64,000 nt of DNA. Origin: Daphnia pulex. Taxonomy: Eukaryota; Arthropoda; Branchiopoda; Diplostraca; Daphniidae. The notes below the pieces were generated by a model. That model worked only from the letters and a program-made list of their open reading frames with translations, was not told where the DNA came from and did no database searches. The stretch is from NCBI RefSeq assembly GCF_021134715.1, contig NC_060023.1:7254001-7318000 (forward strand), written 5' to 3'. A program made the translations under genes and the position numbers. Positions 22,651-34,053 of the stretch are shown here, piece by piece (the stretch's first letter is position 1; every line of letters begins with the position of its first letter).

Positions 22651-25381
22651 TCAATTAGTTTCAAGCAGTTTGAGGTTTGAAGCTACAACGCCAACCAATG
22701 CAGCCTTTTCGGCAGTTGAATGTGTTCTTCGATCGGTTACAACTAGACCCATCTTGCTGAATATACGTTCACATGGTACGGAATTCGTGATGATGCAAAG
22801 GTATCTGCGCACGAGGACTACCAAACGTGGATATCTATCCCGTCTCTTCTTCCACCAATCTAATGGATCAAGTTGATGACCAAGTGTTGGTTCTGCGAAA
22901 AAGTTGTCAACATAATTCCGCGAAGCAGTTTGTGCGTGAGATGTGACTTTTGAAATGCAGACAGCCCAATCAAAGTCGTCAAAAAGCGAACCCTTAACTT
23001 CATAAGCGACCGTCTCTTCTTCTTCTGGATGAACGGTTGCCACAGCCTTGTAAAGGGCGTGCTTCGCCTCGTTGATGGTGATTGCATTTGGAAAAGTATG
23101 AGTTTTAAAACGCGGATCTAATATTTTGCACATTCGTAAAACACGGCTGAATTGGTAATGGTCAAACTTTCTGGAGATCATTGACGCACGCATCGCAGCA
23201 GCAACTGCTGCCGAAACCGGGTAAGCTGATGATGTCAAGTTTCCAAAAGCCGTAGCTTTCATCAGCTGGTTTGCGTAGTAAATTACCTATGACGAGAAAA
23301 AAAAGAAACAAAATAGTCAACATTCGAAACATGCGATGACAACTATTTAAATCAAGCTCACCGAAGAGGCAGTCACGTTCTTCTCCAACGACATCAGTGT
23401 AGTTATTTAAGCAAAAGGTTTCAGCAAATCTCTAAGCTTCTTGAGTTCCTGTAGATCCATTGCAGACAAGGTTGGGTGGAGAAAGGCTTCTTCACTACAA
23501 ACAAGCTGGATTGCTGAAAATTGCTCAATGTAACGGACAATCATATCGTAAGTTGAAGACCAGCGAGTCTCACAATCGCGTATGAGGCGATTTAGAGGAA
23601 GATTCAATTACCACTGCACATCATGTAGTCTCGACATGGCTTTGCTGCTCCGCTTAAAATATGAAACAGTTGTACGAATGTTGGATAACAGAGCGGTGCA
23701 TTGTGAAATCTTCAAACCGTCTTTAACGACTAAATTTACAGTATGTGGAAAACAGCCAAACCATTCGAAGTTGAGCAATTAAGCAGATAACTTCATCACA
23801 CTGGCAAAGTCACTTGTAGGGCATCGTACTTATTCAATCAATCCCTCGTGTTGGGAAAGCAGATTCTGAATTAATTGCGCATGGCTTGCGGCTGTTTATC
23901 CAGTAGTTGTTTAATGCCTATGGTCACTGACTGGAATTTGAAATCTTCGTCGATGAAGTGGCCCGTGAGTGCTTCAAAATTTTCAGTCGCCTTAGAAGTC
24001 CAGGCATCAGTCGTGAGAGATATGTCGTCAACTTTCTTCAGAAGATCAATCAGTCTTTCTTCAACTTCTTTGGCCAGCGCCGGAACTAGGCATTCACTGA
24101 CTGCAGTTCTGGAAGGAGGTGTCCATGACGCATCCAACGCACGGGCGAAGTTGCGAAAAGCCACGCTGTCACTCATCCAGAAAGGTTGGTAATCGGCACA
24201 CACCAAAATGGCAAACAGGCGATCTAAGCGGAGATTCTCTTTCGTGGCAACACGTTGTTGTCTTTTTTGGCCCGACGATTCTAAAAATAAAATTATTTAA
24301 AAAAGTTAAACGCAAAAACAAAGGAATGAAATACTTTTTCCGGATGCACAGCCAAGGTCCTTTTTGTGGACATTTCGAAGATGACGAATCATATTAGTCG
24401 TGGACCCAGGGTGAACAGACTGTCTCGCTAGATTCATTGATCGTACGACTAAATTGGGATTGGGAAGCTGCACTCCACCACCTTTTTTCTCTAACTGGTC
24501 AACTAATATTGGCTCCAAAATTTGCATGGCAGATTCGTAAACGGCGTTCAACGCTTTTTCTTTGGCTGAAGCCGTGACAGCTGCCTTAACAGCAATTCCC
24601 TTCCTTTCCGTACAAGTATGACACACAAAAAGCGTGTAACTGTTGTTATTATAAGATACCATTCCTTTGCATGGGTTAATCTTTGGACGTATCGTGCATC
24701 GCCAAATAACTGTTCCATCGCGTCTTGGATTTCCTTTTTTTGTATAAGAAAACCCGATACCATCAACCAGCAAGTCTTTTCCCCTATAATCAATATTTTG
24801 AATTAAACATTATTTTATTTCAATTATAGCAACTGCATTACTTTGTTGACCCATTTTTTACTATTTCCCAATTTGGAATATCTGGGAATGGAGTCGGGCT
24901 AGGTAGCAACAAATAAGGTTCCACAACTGGATTTGGAATTAGAAACGGGCTTGTTTTGTCCATATCCATCGTGTGACCCCAAAACTCTGGCGTTATGACT
25001 ATGTTGATGTTGACAGTTGGTTGGATCTCTTGAAAAACCGTTGAAATTGTATTGTAAGCCAATGGCACCACACCAGAATCGTTTCCAGAACTAGATAACG
25101 CATAACGCAAATCCAATCTGAATCGCTTTGATCGAGTATCAAGCTTTTCAACAGCATCAACACGGTCACGGCAACGACCACGGCCACGACCGACAACAGT
25201 AGGGATCTCTTTATCAACTTCGACTAAAGCATCAACACGACCTGGAAACAATTAAAAAAAATCACATAATTTAATTGTGGTTATTGCAAGACGAAATATT
25301 TCCTACCTCCAACACGACCACGACCACGTCCAACAGCAGTAGGGATCTCTGTATCAGCTTCGACTAAAGCATCAACACGAC
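22651..25381 (-). pseudogene. FLYWCH-hAT transposase composite relic
   Basis: Read on the minus strand. Two short Arg/Gly-rich exons (25381-25307 and the start of 25241-24840) lead to a FLYWCH-type zinc finger at about 24777-24600 (LLVDGIGFSYTKKG, then WRCTIR). A helical region (VYESAMQILEPILVDQ) and a BED-finger-like end (STTNMIRHLRNVH) follow. The hAT core comes next at 24280-23871 (SRTAVSECLVPALAKEVEE, DDISLTTDAWTSKA), then 23760-23407 (CFPHTVNLVVKDGLKIS, RDCETRWSSTYDM). The dimerisation end is 23262-22651 (PLDWWKKRRDRYP, SVPCERIFSKMG). In-frame stops occur near 23870-23800, at about 23610 and at 23407, so it is a pseudogene. The clear first Cys pair of a BED finger is missing. Terminal repeats were not found. 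Confidence 0.8.
25102..25381 (-). repeat. Tandem duplication of an Arg/Gly-rich exon
   Basis: Two neighbouring segments offset by 140 bp share the 3' splice site, about 75 coding bases (GRVDALVE followed by a VGRGRGR run) and the adjoining intron start (ACCTGGAAAC and a run of A). The upper copy ends at a donor near 25306; the lower copy reads on into more sequence. Confidence 0.75.
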
Positions 25382-25427
25382 CTGGAAACCATTTAAAAAA
25401 ATCACATCATTTCAAAATCAGATAGTT

Positions 25428-25572
25428 TGGCCGAAATGGTAAAAATTGTGGCCGAAATGGTCAATAATTTTTTTGGAGGGGCCGAAATGACCATTTTAAA
25501 AAAAGTCATTTAGGCCGGCCGAAATGGTAGGCCGAAATGGTTAGCCGAAATGGTTAGGCCGAAATGACTCTC
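25428..25572. repeat. Cluster of GGCCGAAATGG repeats
   Basis: At least six copies of a 10-11 base unit GGCCGAAATGG/A lie within 145 bases, unevenly spaced, with one inverted-like copy (CATTTAGGCCGGCC). This is not a simple microsatellite. Confidence 0.75.
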
Positions 25573-27050
25573 ACCATTATCAGAAATCCAATACTAAATA
25601 TTCGAATACACATACACTCATTTAATAGAAGAGAAACACGGGACAACAATTCTGAAATTTGAAAATTTGAAAAACGAATATTGCGCAGTAATGTGTTGTG
25701 ATTTTTGTTAGAAAGAAATAATGGACGACCAGACACCAGACAACCAATAAATTTCCCAAATCTCAAAAAAATGTCTCGGTTTTCAATTTCAAAAAGTACC
25801 CTATTATTATTTCTAACAATATGGTATGCCCTTGCATTTGTAATTCGAACATCTTACAATAAAAAACATTACTGCGTGAGAATAGATTACATAATCGAGA
25901 AATAGATTTGCTACGCAAAAATTCTTACGAAAATGAGCTTAAAATGATTTTACCTGCAAGGCCGAGCTCATCACATGAGTAGGAAGTTTACCAAATTCAA
26001 GCGTAAAAGCAGTAAAGTTGCAAGTACCAAGCGGTCCAAGCAGATAACAATTATAGCTACACTGGGACTCATGGCTTCTCTCTAGCAGATGACCAAATTT
26101 AGGCGCTTGATTTTCTTCGTAAAACTATTGCCAAAATGGATTTGGATGATTCGGCAACCTGTATATACCTATCGGTATGTCATTAACACTTGCAAAGTAG
26201 AATGGACCAACAAACTTTGGACCCCGGCCATTTAGAAACTATCAATATTGGGGCTTCCGTACCACCTCTATTAGATAATATGGCGAGATGGTGTATAAAA
26301 GGTAGTGGTAGACTGACTGTGCCATCACGCCAACAGTTTTTTTCCGTCAACATCAATGCTGCTGCAGTGGGGAGTTTATTGATTTTCACTTTGATCATTC
26401 TCAGATAATGTTCACAAACATTAGTAATTCAATCTTACAAAGATAACGATTCGAGATAAAACGTCGCACGATTAAAGTTTTGGTCAGGGGAAAAAGAAAT
26501 ATGACGAGGAAAAACTTTTGGCAAAACAAAAAGGACTCAAAATAATTTATTTACACAACACGCAAAGGATTTGTAAGCGGGTTTTTGTTTCCTCCTCAGT
26601 AATCATTGCAGCATGGATATTCATTACGACACCTTATTTTTATTTCAAAAATGGGCTACATGACCTTGTTTTTGTGTGTGTGTGAGATTGGAATTTACAT
26701 TTTGTTTTGTTTTTGTGGCGGGGAAACGAAACAACATTACATCTACAAGACATTGTCAAGCACAAAAATGATACCAAATAAGCTAACAAAATTTAAAATT
26801 GCGCAACACAGCGTTTTGTGTGTGCAGTTTTTTTCCCTTCCTTTTTTTCTTTTTTTTTTGTTCATGATAAGTGTTGGTGAATAGAACGACAAGTAACTAG
26901 TAAGTGAATTCTTATTTTTTCTCTTGACGTCTTGAGTTTTTGGAAAACAGTCAGACTTAAAGGGTGTTGCTAAATATTAGATACTCGTTGTGTAATGTAA
27001 CTGTGTTCTGATATTTACCAATTTGGTTTATAGGTTAATCCCCAGCAGTA
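25573..27050. other. Stretch without a recognised gene
   Basis: AT-rich with short frames on both strands that match nothing known to me. A strip of T/C runs lies at 26830-26860. It may contain the promoter side of the plus-strand relic that starts at 27051. Confidence 0.4.
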
Positions 27051-28725
27051 ATGGCTTCTAGAAAACCACGCCAAGATCCCCCTAGTCTGGACACTGAGAG
27101 GAAAGCGAAAATGCATCAAACGCTAGCATCCATTGAAGCTTTAAAAACATTAAATGAATCTTCGGCATTCACAACACATTCTGCGATGGCTTCACTTGAA
27201 GCTTCGGCATTCACAGTTTAAGATGCGGCAATCGTTTTGATTGAGGGTGAAGATTCCTTGAGAGCAGTAATGGCCTTGGACGACCAAGAAGCTGACTTGG
27301 GTACGAAATTGTCCGAAAATCCTATTCCTATCCGTCCGGGTACTCAAGAAAAATGCCGTCTGAAGAAGTAAGAAAGAACAACAGGTTGAAATGCAAGGAG
27401 AAGAAGTAGTCGATCCGAGCAAGCCCTGTTTGGTGGTAACAGTTACACAAAACGTGCCTCAAATAGTGGTTGTCCGCCAGCCATCAGAATCAGATGTTGA
27501 AATGTCAGCTACAGCTACACTGGTTCAACCAATCCAAGAAGGAGGGCAGGCGGATCAACTGATGGATTCGCAGTTCGTGCCACCATTAGCTTCTTTCGTC
27601 CTGCCACTTGCTGACCTGGAGTCAGATCGAGAAACCGTAGATGCATCTATGATTTCTGAAGAAGCTCCTCAGTAACCTCCTCATCAGGCACGTGATCTGT
27701 TAATTTTTGGAAAATTTAAAGTTGCAGTACTGCAATTTGCAAGTATTATGCTTTACTTGTAAGAAAGATTTTCTAAGGGGAGAAATTTTCAAATCGTTGT
27801 TTGTTGCTCCTGCAAGGAGCTTGTTCATAGAGTGTGTCTGCCTGAAAAGTTATCTCCTCGGGAGTACGTTTGGCTAAAAAAGAACAACGAAGTTTTAGAT
27901 TTTGAGTGTGTTTTGTGTTATGCAAAAAAACATGGAATTAAGTCACCTGTGAGCCGAAAACGTAAAGCTCCTGCCAAGAAACCAGAGCCAAGACCCAAGA
28001 AGGCAACAACTAAACCACAGCAACTGTTGGTAAATGCACCCATGATTGGTGTACGCATTGTGGCATCAACACCACTCGATGAAGTTATTCGTCCAACACC
28101 CCAAATGGCTGTGTCTCCAATAGAAGTCTTAGTAACTTCTCTAGCTCAAGTCACAATAACTCACCAAGTCACGATAAGTCCAGCTGATGAAATACATCTT
28201 GCAGATTGGAGCTCAAGATTTTTCCCTTCCTGTTCCTGCACGTGAAGAAACAGTGGAGCTCCGTCAGGGAACAGCTGGCCAACCCTCCATACTTGCAACA
28301 GCCGACGAATCAGACGACAGCGACAACGAAGATGACACTGAAGTCTATAAGTGGCAGATTTTACCTGATGCTCTTAGGAAGTAAGTAGCTATCTTCCATG
28401 CATCAGCTAACCAAACCTAAACCTATTTTGCATAGGCAAGCACCGACGCTATTTGATGGACTTGGCCGACCTTTCAGGAAAAAAGCCACCTACAAAAATG
28501 TATCCGTCTCTTGGCGTTGTACGTGCCGGTCTGGAAAAGACTGGTGCCGTGCAACGGTTTTGCAAAAGGGTGGGGCGTTCTTATTCGGGAAAATGCCCAT
28601 ACATGTAAAGCCAAGGTATACAAGTCCCTGGATGCGGAAATTAAAGCAGAGTAAAGAAAGAAGTAAAAACCAATGTGTACGCTTCCACCGCGCAAGTGGT
28701 GGAGCCTATTTTTTCATGAAATTTT
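27051..28725 (+). pseudogene. PHD finger plus FLYWCH relic
   Basis: A plus-strand coding relic. ATG at 27051 (MASRKPRQDPPSLDTERKA) is followed by a stop near 27219; an acidic open frame at 27391-27675 may belong to it. At about 27720-27960 a PHD-like zinc finger can be read in two frames. The front half has CKKDFLRGEIFKS and the back half CCSCKELVHRVCL followed by a Trp and ECVLC, with a one-base slip between them. Basic and Ser/Thr/Pro-rich sequence follows (27950-28250), then an acidic strip with DSDNEDDTEVYKW. After a short intron-like gap a FLYWCH-type finger runs 28430-28620 (LFDGLGRPFRKK, SWRCTCR, HTC). The following frame breaks at about 28655, past which the sequence still reads KEVKTNVYASTAQVVEPIF, similar to the same position in the hAT-linked copy. 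It is clearly broken. Confidence 0.6.
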
Positions 28726-28894
28726 GAAATAAACCCGTTTCGTCAGCTGCCAATTATAGAAAACGTTAACCGTGTAGCACGGAGGGCAAAGGCGAACTCT
28801 TTCCCTAAAACTCCATTAAATATGAATTTTAACTGGGGTAATATCTTATTAAAATCACATTAAAATTAAAATATAAATCGTTCCCTTTCAATGA

Positions 28895-30268
28895 TTTTAG
28901 ACGATTACCTCCCACACGTCCCCGAAGACTTCTTCAGAGCTGATATCGCGGTTGCCAGAATGTGATGAACATGATAATCCCCATAAGAAAAATAAGATGG
29001 ATCTGCCTGATGTAGAAAACGAAAACTTGAATCATTTGGTCAAAAAAGGAGTGGATGCCATATCCTATGAGAACTCATCGTTGAAAGAACTAAAAATCTT
29101 TTATACACAGCAGCGGATTGAAGAATTGGAGCTCGATGGAGTTATGCATGTGTTTCGTGGCGATCCTGATTTCAGAAAACACGCCTGGAACTGTTGGGAG
29201 CGGGCAACAGTTTTGAGGGAAAAAAACGCTTTACAGAATATCAGTTAAATATACTATGATGTGTTTAATCACATCTTCCAAATTGGAAACTAACCAGCGT
29301 CATTTGAACATTCAGTTGGAAAGTGCGCTATAGAAATTGAATAACCATAACCATAACCACAGAGGAACAATTTTCCCCCATCTGAATGGGAGAGACTCGC
29401 TTTCAAGCACAGTCGTGAATTCCAAACGTTTGAAGAATTGTTCCATTTATTTCCAAAGGAGCAATTGCAGTGGAGCACGCAAGCCTTTTTAATGTTTCAA
29501 CGTATATCACGGAAGAATTACTGCTTCCCCAATAGCCTTGCCGTATATCATTTGTTCCAATTCGCTCTTCAAGACTGGGAAATACGCGAATTGACTCGTC
29601 CTGAAGCTTTTGTTATAGCCCTCTTCCTTTTTGAGATCTTTGGGACTGCAGAGTTTCTATATGAACTAGTTCGCGACCCAACGGAGTCCCAAGACATCGT
29701 TCACTCAACGTTCACCAAATTCTCCAGAATCTTTACCTGCTCACAACTCATTCAATTGGATATATCCGATCCCGACACATTATTGACTTTTGACAACTTA
29801 ATGACTTCCCTGGACTTCTGTTGCGCGTACCAAGTAAAAGTTCGCGATCACGCACCAAACGAACAAATGACAGAAATCCCGAGAAATCCATTCAGACCTT
29901 AAGATAAAATCAAAAGCCGTCAAGTTGAAGGAGATTTCAAAACTGATTTTGGTTATTCTCCAATCGCTTGTGTCAATTCCGAATTCGGAGAATCAGAGTA
30001 GCCAATTGAAAAGTCAGCTACAAACTTATATCAAAAACTATGAGAACCAGTGGACAAATCAAAAACCAAACCTACTGATGAAAGCGTGTGAAGCCTACGT
30101 GGGAAACCTCAATGATTTTAAGTTGATCAAGTGGTTGCTGGAAGCGGGTTCCAATACGAACGCTGTAGATCACCACCGGCGGGTAAATTCCGGGTCTGCT
30201 GTTTGTGATGACTCCACACGGCACCCATCCCTCCAAACTTTGCCATTTGATTTCTTTAAAGTTTATTA
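28895..30268 (+). pseudogene. Ankyrin-type protein relic
   Basis: Three plus-strand blocks look like parts of one protein. Block 28952-29245 contains VFRGDPDFRKHAWNCWERA. Block 29378-29902 contains PSEWERLAFKHSREF, then FPKEQLQWSTQAFLMFQ and FVIALFLFEIFGTAEFLYE. Block 29925-30270 contains LLMKACEAYVGNLNDFK and LIKWLLEAGSNTNAVDHH, which has the shape of an ankyrin repeat. The layout (a helical domain followed by ankyrin repeats) recalls FEM-1-like or other arthropod ankyrin families, but the evidence is weak. Stops near 29330 and 29900 and loss of further repeats after 30200 mark it as a remnant. I would not assign a function. Confidence 0.45.
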
Positions 30269-30624
30269 AAAATTTAAATTTCCCATCCGAGAGGCTCGCG
30301 CCAACTCAGTTCTCATTCCCCTCATGCATGATACGAATTTTAAGCCACTTTTTCGTACATCCCTTCTACCAATTTTTTCTAACTGTCTACACCACCTAAT
30401 CTTAGCTATTTTTCTGCAAAAAATCACAAATGTAAAAAGAAAAATGACGAAGGAATAAATTTGCATGGCTGCCCTGGTTGTTGACAGCTGCCTCGTAAAT
30501 CGATTGGAAACTCGATTAACAATAGTAAAGGCAAACGGCTCAGATCCATCCCCGGACCTAACAGGCGACCGCTAAGTAAGTCCAAGGGTTGACCTGAGAC
30601 TTGTTGACTATGTTGTGTTAAAAG

Positions 30625-30990
30625 CATGACCTACTTTACTAACGGCCACAAGGCATAGATCTCCCCTGTAGTTAAAAGAAAGTCGATTCTCTCAACCATC
30701 CTCAGTAGCCGGAGGGCTTTCCTGCACCCGTGGCCATCTTTGCAAGTTGCATGGAACTGTGGAAATCGAAAAAAAAATTCCTTAAAAAAGAAGGATGGAG
30801 GTAAGCGATTGGTAGCCTAGTGGGTATAGCGGTGGATTCACATAAGGGATTTCCACAGTTCCATGCAACTTGCAAAGATGGCCACGGGTGCAGGAAAGCC
30901 CTCCGGCTACTGAGGGTGGTTGGGAAAATCGACTTTCTTTTAACTACAGGGGAGATCTATGCCTTGTGGCCGTTAGTAAAGTAGGCCATG
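30625..30990. repeat. Inverted repeat with 142-bp arms and a tRNA-like A box
   Basis: The left arm (30625-30766) and right arm (30849-30990) are close reverse complements; they share for example CATGGAACTGTGGAAAT against ATTTCCACAGTTCCATG. The roughly 80-base centre contains TAGCCTAGTGG (30813-30823), which fits the RNA polymerase III A-box pattern. A clear B box is missing; the best candidate is GTTCCATGCA near 30857. Two tRNA-derived SINE copies in opposite orientation are the most likely explanation. Confidence 0.7.
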
Positions 30991-32200
30991 GTTAAAAGCG
31001 GACGAAATTGGTACACTATACCAATTTCGTAGGTAGGTAATGTATAGCATTTCCTACGGTCTAAAATGAAGGCCGATAACTTTTGTTTGGCGGTAGGTGT
31101 GATTTGTCTATAGACCTTCTTTATTGGTAGGCTAGTCACGTGTTCTGAAGGGTTTCTAATCACGTTTTTATTTTGCTGGTATGGGTTTGTTTTTTTTTTG
31201 TACTAGATTGCCCACTAGATGGCTATAGTTTTGGCGATTGTCACTAGATGGCTAATCAAGCGAAAATACAAAAAATAATTTTAATTGTTGAGGGATACGT
31301 ATAAGTGCAAAAAGCGCCACTTCGATTTCGGAATAATGATTAGTCTGCATAGAGATCTGTGGATTTCGATTGCGCCATTAGTAAGCCATTTCCAATTTTT
31401 TGTCATTTGGCATTAAGAAACAACAAGTTATTGTTTTTTATGAATGAATCTAGTTTTTTATGAAAAAAAAATAGCAAACAACCCTTCGGGTACCTTGCTA
31501 ACGCAGGTAGCTGACGATCAAAAAGGTCGGATTGGACACACAACAGTCCCGCAAACCCCCGCTACGGTGCGCACTAGTCGACAAGTAGTTCGATTTTTTG
31601 CTATGCGGATACCTTCAACTTTAAAAAGCTCTAAACTCACCAATATAGAATTAAAGCGCAACAACGAATGAAACTGAAGAATTTTGACACAGATCATATA
31701 GTATAAAATATCTTCATAAAACAAAAAGCAATGTACTAAATACTGATAGTCACTGATAGCAGTACGCGTATGAAAAAGGCCATATGATACCACAACCCCG
31801 AATTTCTCAGAAATCACGAGGAATATTATTTGACCTTCTGCATGTAGCCTTTTAATACAGCTGGTCAATTTTTTCGTTATCAATGGTTTAAATTATGTAA
31901 CAAGGTTTTCAAGAAGTTGCCATTCCTTAAAAGCCGATGAAGAAATTGAAATAGTCTAATACCGTCTACGTACAGAACATTCATTTGAATGGAGTGGCGG
32001 TTTCTAGTGTGATTTAGCGGTAACGGTTAAACGCTTTCAAGCCTTAAATAGCTGGACGTGATGTAGTGTAGGTGATCCAACAAGAATATAGCATAATGGT
32101 CTTATCATGATAAAGATTTAACACGAGTGGCTGAAAATTAACGAGCGGAAGAAAATACATGCCCCAATATTATAATGTAAAAACAAAAGAACATCATAGA
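30991..32200. other. Stretch without a recognised gene
   Basis: A perfect small hairpin (CGAAATTGGTA at 31003-31013 with its complement at 31019-31029) follows the inverted repeat. Two CACTAGATGGCTA copies lie at about 31213 and 31246. The remaining sequence shows only short, unsupported frames. Confidence 0.45.
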
Positions 32201-32205
32201 GAACT

Positions 32206-32211
32206 TTTATT
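32206..32211 (-). terminator. Polyadenylation signal of the METTL24-like gene
   Basis: AATAAA on the minus strand, about 40 bases beyond the stop codon of the methyltransferase gene. Confidence 0.6.
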
Positions 32212-32248
32212 ATTTGAAAAGTCACAATCAAGACAGCGTGACATGTTA

Positions 32249-33169
32249 TCAGGAAACGTGCAGTAGTTTGCTGTTGTACCAAGCGATCTCGTACCCAAAA
32301 GATCCCTGAAGTTTCAGTTGTACAAAGTCGCCCTTGTACCATGGGTTGTACTTGGAATCAAAGCGAACCATGCCCATCAGCTCGAGAGATCGCAAAATTT
32401 TGGCTTTTGCGCGGTAGTTTTCGATTGGCTCATCATCCGGCAGGTGAATCTCAACACCCAGCTGCCGCACTTTAGCCAGCATACCGGATTCCATGATTTG
32501 TGGAAGGACGTCCCATTCGGCGAATTCGATGTCAATTTTCAGGTAATCAATGATTTTAGCGCCGTGTTTCGCCGTCAGATTTTTGTAGATGCTCGAAAGC
32601 GAGAAGACTTTCCAATGGTTATCAGTTATTTCATCCCGATTACCAAGTCCCCAGCTGTAGAAATGAATCTTCGCACTGTGGTCGTGATCTTCTGCTCCCA
32701 TTGAAGGATCAAACGAGTAAACTTCGCAGCCGTAGCGTTCCATGTTTTCGTCGAATGACCATTCATTGTTTATACCAAATGAGTAAATCAGACATTCATA
32801 ACCACGCGGGGTGATAATCGGATCGATGCAAATGGTTTTTTGTCCGTCCAATCCCGATGGATTATTCATCATGGTCCCACCAAAGTCATGAGCCAATTGA
32901 CAGGATGAGCGGTTTTTCCACACGAAGTAGTTCATGATCTGCGTACCCGTCGCTGTGTCTAGATTTTCCCAATTTGGAAAATTGAATTGGCTCTCTACCG
33001 GAGCAGGACTCTTGGAATTGATGAATGTCGTCAGCAGACCATTTTTCACGTAAGCGACCATTTTTGCGTTTTGTATAGTGTTACTGAACATTAAAGATAT
33101 TAATATAGTAATGACGAGGATCAATGAAACAACCCAAATCCTTTTGATACGAATCATACTATGTTTCAT
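32249..33169 (-). CDS. METTL24-like membrane-anchored methyltransferase
   Basis: A single uninterrupted 306-aa frame. Residues 1-10 are basic and 11-29 are a hydrophobic segment, giving a type II signal anchor, so the catalytic part would face the Golgi or ER lumen or the outside. The C-terminal two thirds match the Methyltransf_22/METTL24 family. Visible blocks are FGINNEWSFDENME (131-144), YGCEVYSFDPS (146-156), DYLKIDIEFAEWDVL (208-222) and QLGVEIHLPD (236-245). These correspond to the Rossmann-fold strands of a SAM-dependent methyltransferase; the SFDPS and KIDIE segments are the family's diagnostic patterns. The substrate of METTL24-type proteins is not established. The gene is intronless, unlike its minus-strand neighbours. 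No frame damage is seen, and a polyadenylation signal follows. Start choice: the first ATG, directly before the basic residues and anchor. Confidence 0.85.
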   Translation of the reverse strand: MKHSMIRIKRIWVVSLILVITILISLMFSNTIQNAKMVAYVKNGLLTTFINSKSPAPVESQFNFPNWENLDTATGTQIMNYFVWKNRSSCQLAHDFGGTMMNNPSGLDGQKTICIDPIITPRGYECLIYSFGINNEWSFDENMERYGCEVYSFDPSMGAEDHDHSAKIHFYSWGLGNRDEITDNHWKVFSLSSIYKNLTAKHGAKIIDYLKIDIEFAEWDVLPQIMESGMLAKVRQLGVEIHLPDDEPIENYRAKAKILRSLELMGMVRFDSKYNPWYKGDFVQLKLQGSFGYEIAWYNSKLLHVS

Positions 33170-34053
33170 AATGAATTATTACTATAACACAATTTAAATG
33201 TCTATACTTATTTGGAAAACTCAGTTGTAGTTACAATATAACAACGAGAACAAACTGACTTAACCCTTCTTCTTCAAGGAACAGCGACCAACTAACGAAA
33301 ATGACGCGTTGGCGACTGTTCCGTCTGGTACGGTACAGCTGACATTAAAAAAAACAGGCGTGTTTTATTACAATTTATTTGACAATTTATATGAAAATTA
33401 TCTAATAAAACCTAGAGTAGTGGAATAAGGTTTTTTACTTGTGTCCCAGTTGGCGTGAGTAATCAAAACAGATGTTAGGCTAGGCTATAGATACGGATAA
33501 TAAGAATCTAAAAAAGTTAAATAAATTCATTTTATTTTATCAAATTCAAAAATGAAATAAAAAATATATATATTCACTCAATTCGTAAGCTATTTCTCGG
33601 TGCATTTACTTTTTTTTTTTTTAATAATTAATCTATTAATCCAAGGACCAATTCAAAGAGCATGAAATTTTCAAATATTGTTGTATTAATAAGCTAATCA
33701 AGAAATATACTTTCAAGGTCAAACCAGCACATTTACAGGAAATGTTAATCACGAGGAGCGTCAAGTGAAAAAAAGGCCACAAAATACACATTCACATTAT
33801 GAATTTTTAAAACAGACTAGTTCAACAATTTCTTCTATCAAAAAGGTGTGGATCTTGGTGAGGCCAACCAATGCAAACGAGGCACTGAATTTTTAAGTAT
33901 ACATTATTATTTCCCTTTTGATATCAGACCTATAGTTAAGTATTGCTCACGCGATATTTCATCATCTTAAATAGAATATTTAACTCTTTGATAAACGAAT
34001 ATAGTACTGGTATACATTGTTCTGCTGAATGGACTCTTGTCGTTTGTAAAGAT
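33170..34053. other. Intergenic AT-rich spacer
   Basis: Lies between two genes on the same strand, so it should hold the METTL24-like promoter and the ENPP6-like 3' end. A pyrimidine-rich patch at 33263-33278 is the only notable feature; no TATA box or other clear signal is seen. Confidence 0.4.

Noticed and set aside
30800..30870. A functional tRNA gene at the A-box-like site
   Set aside because: No B box of adequate match, no cloverleaf and no acceptor stem; fits only a tRNA-derived repeat.
32318..32704. Plus-strand frame within the METTL24-like gene
   Set aside because: Antisense shadow of a conserved methyltransferase region.
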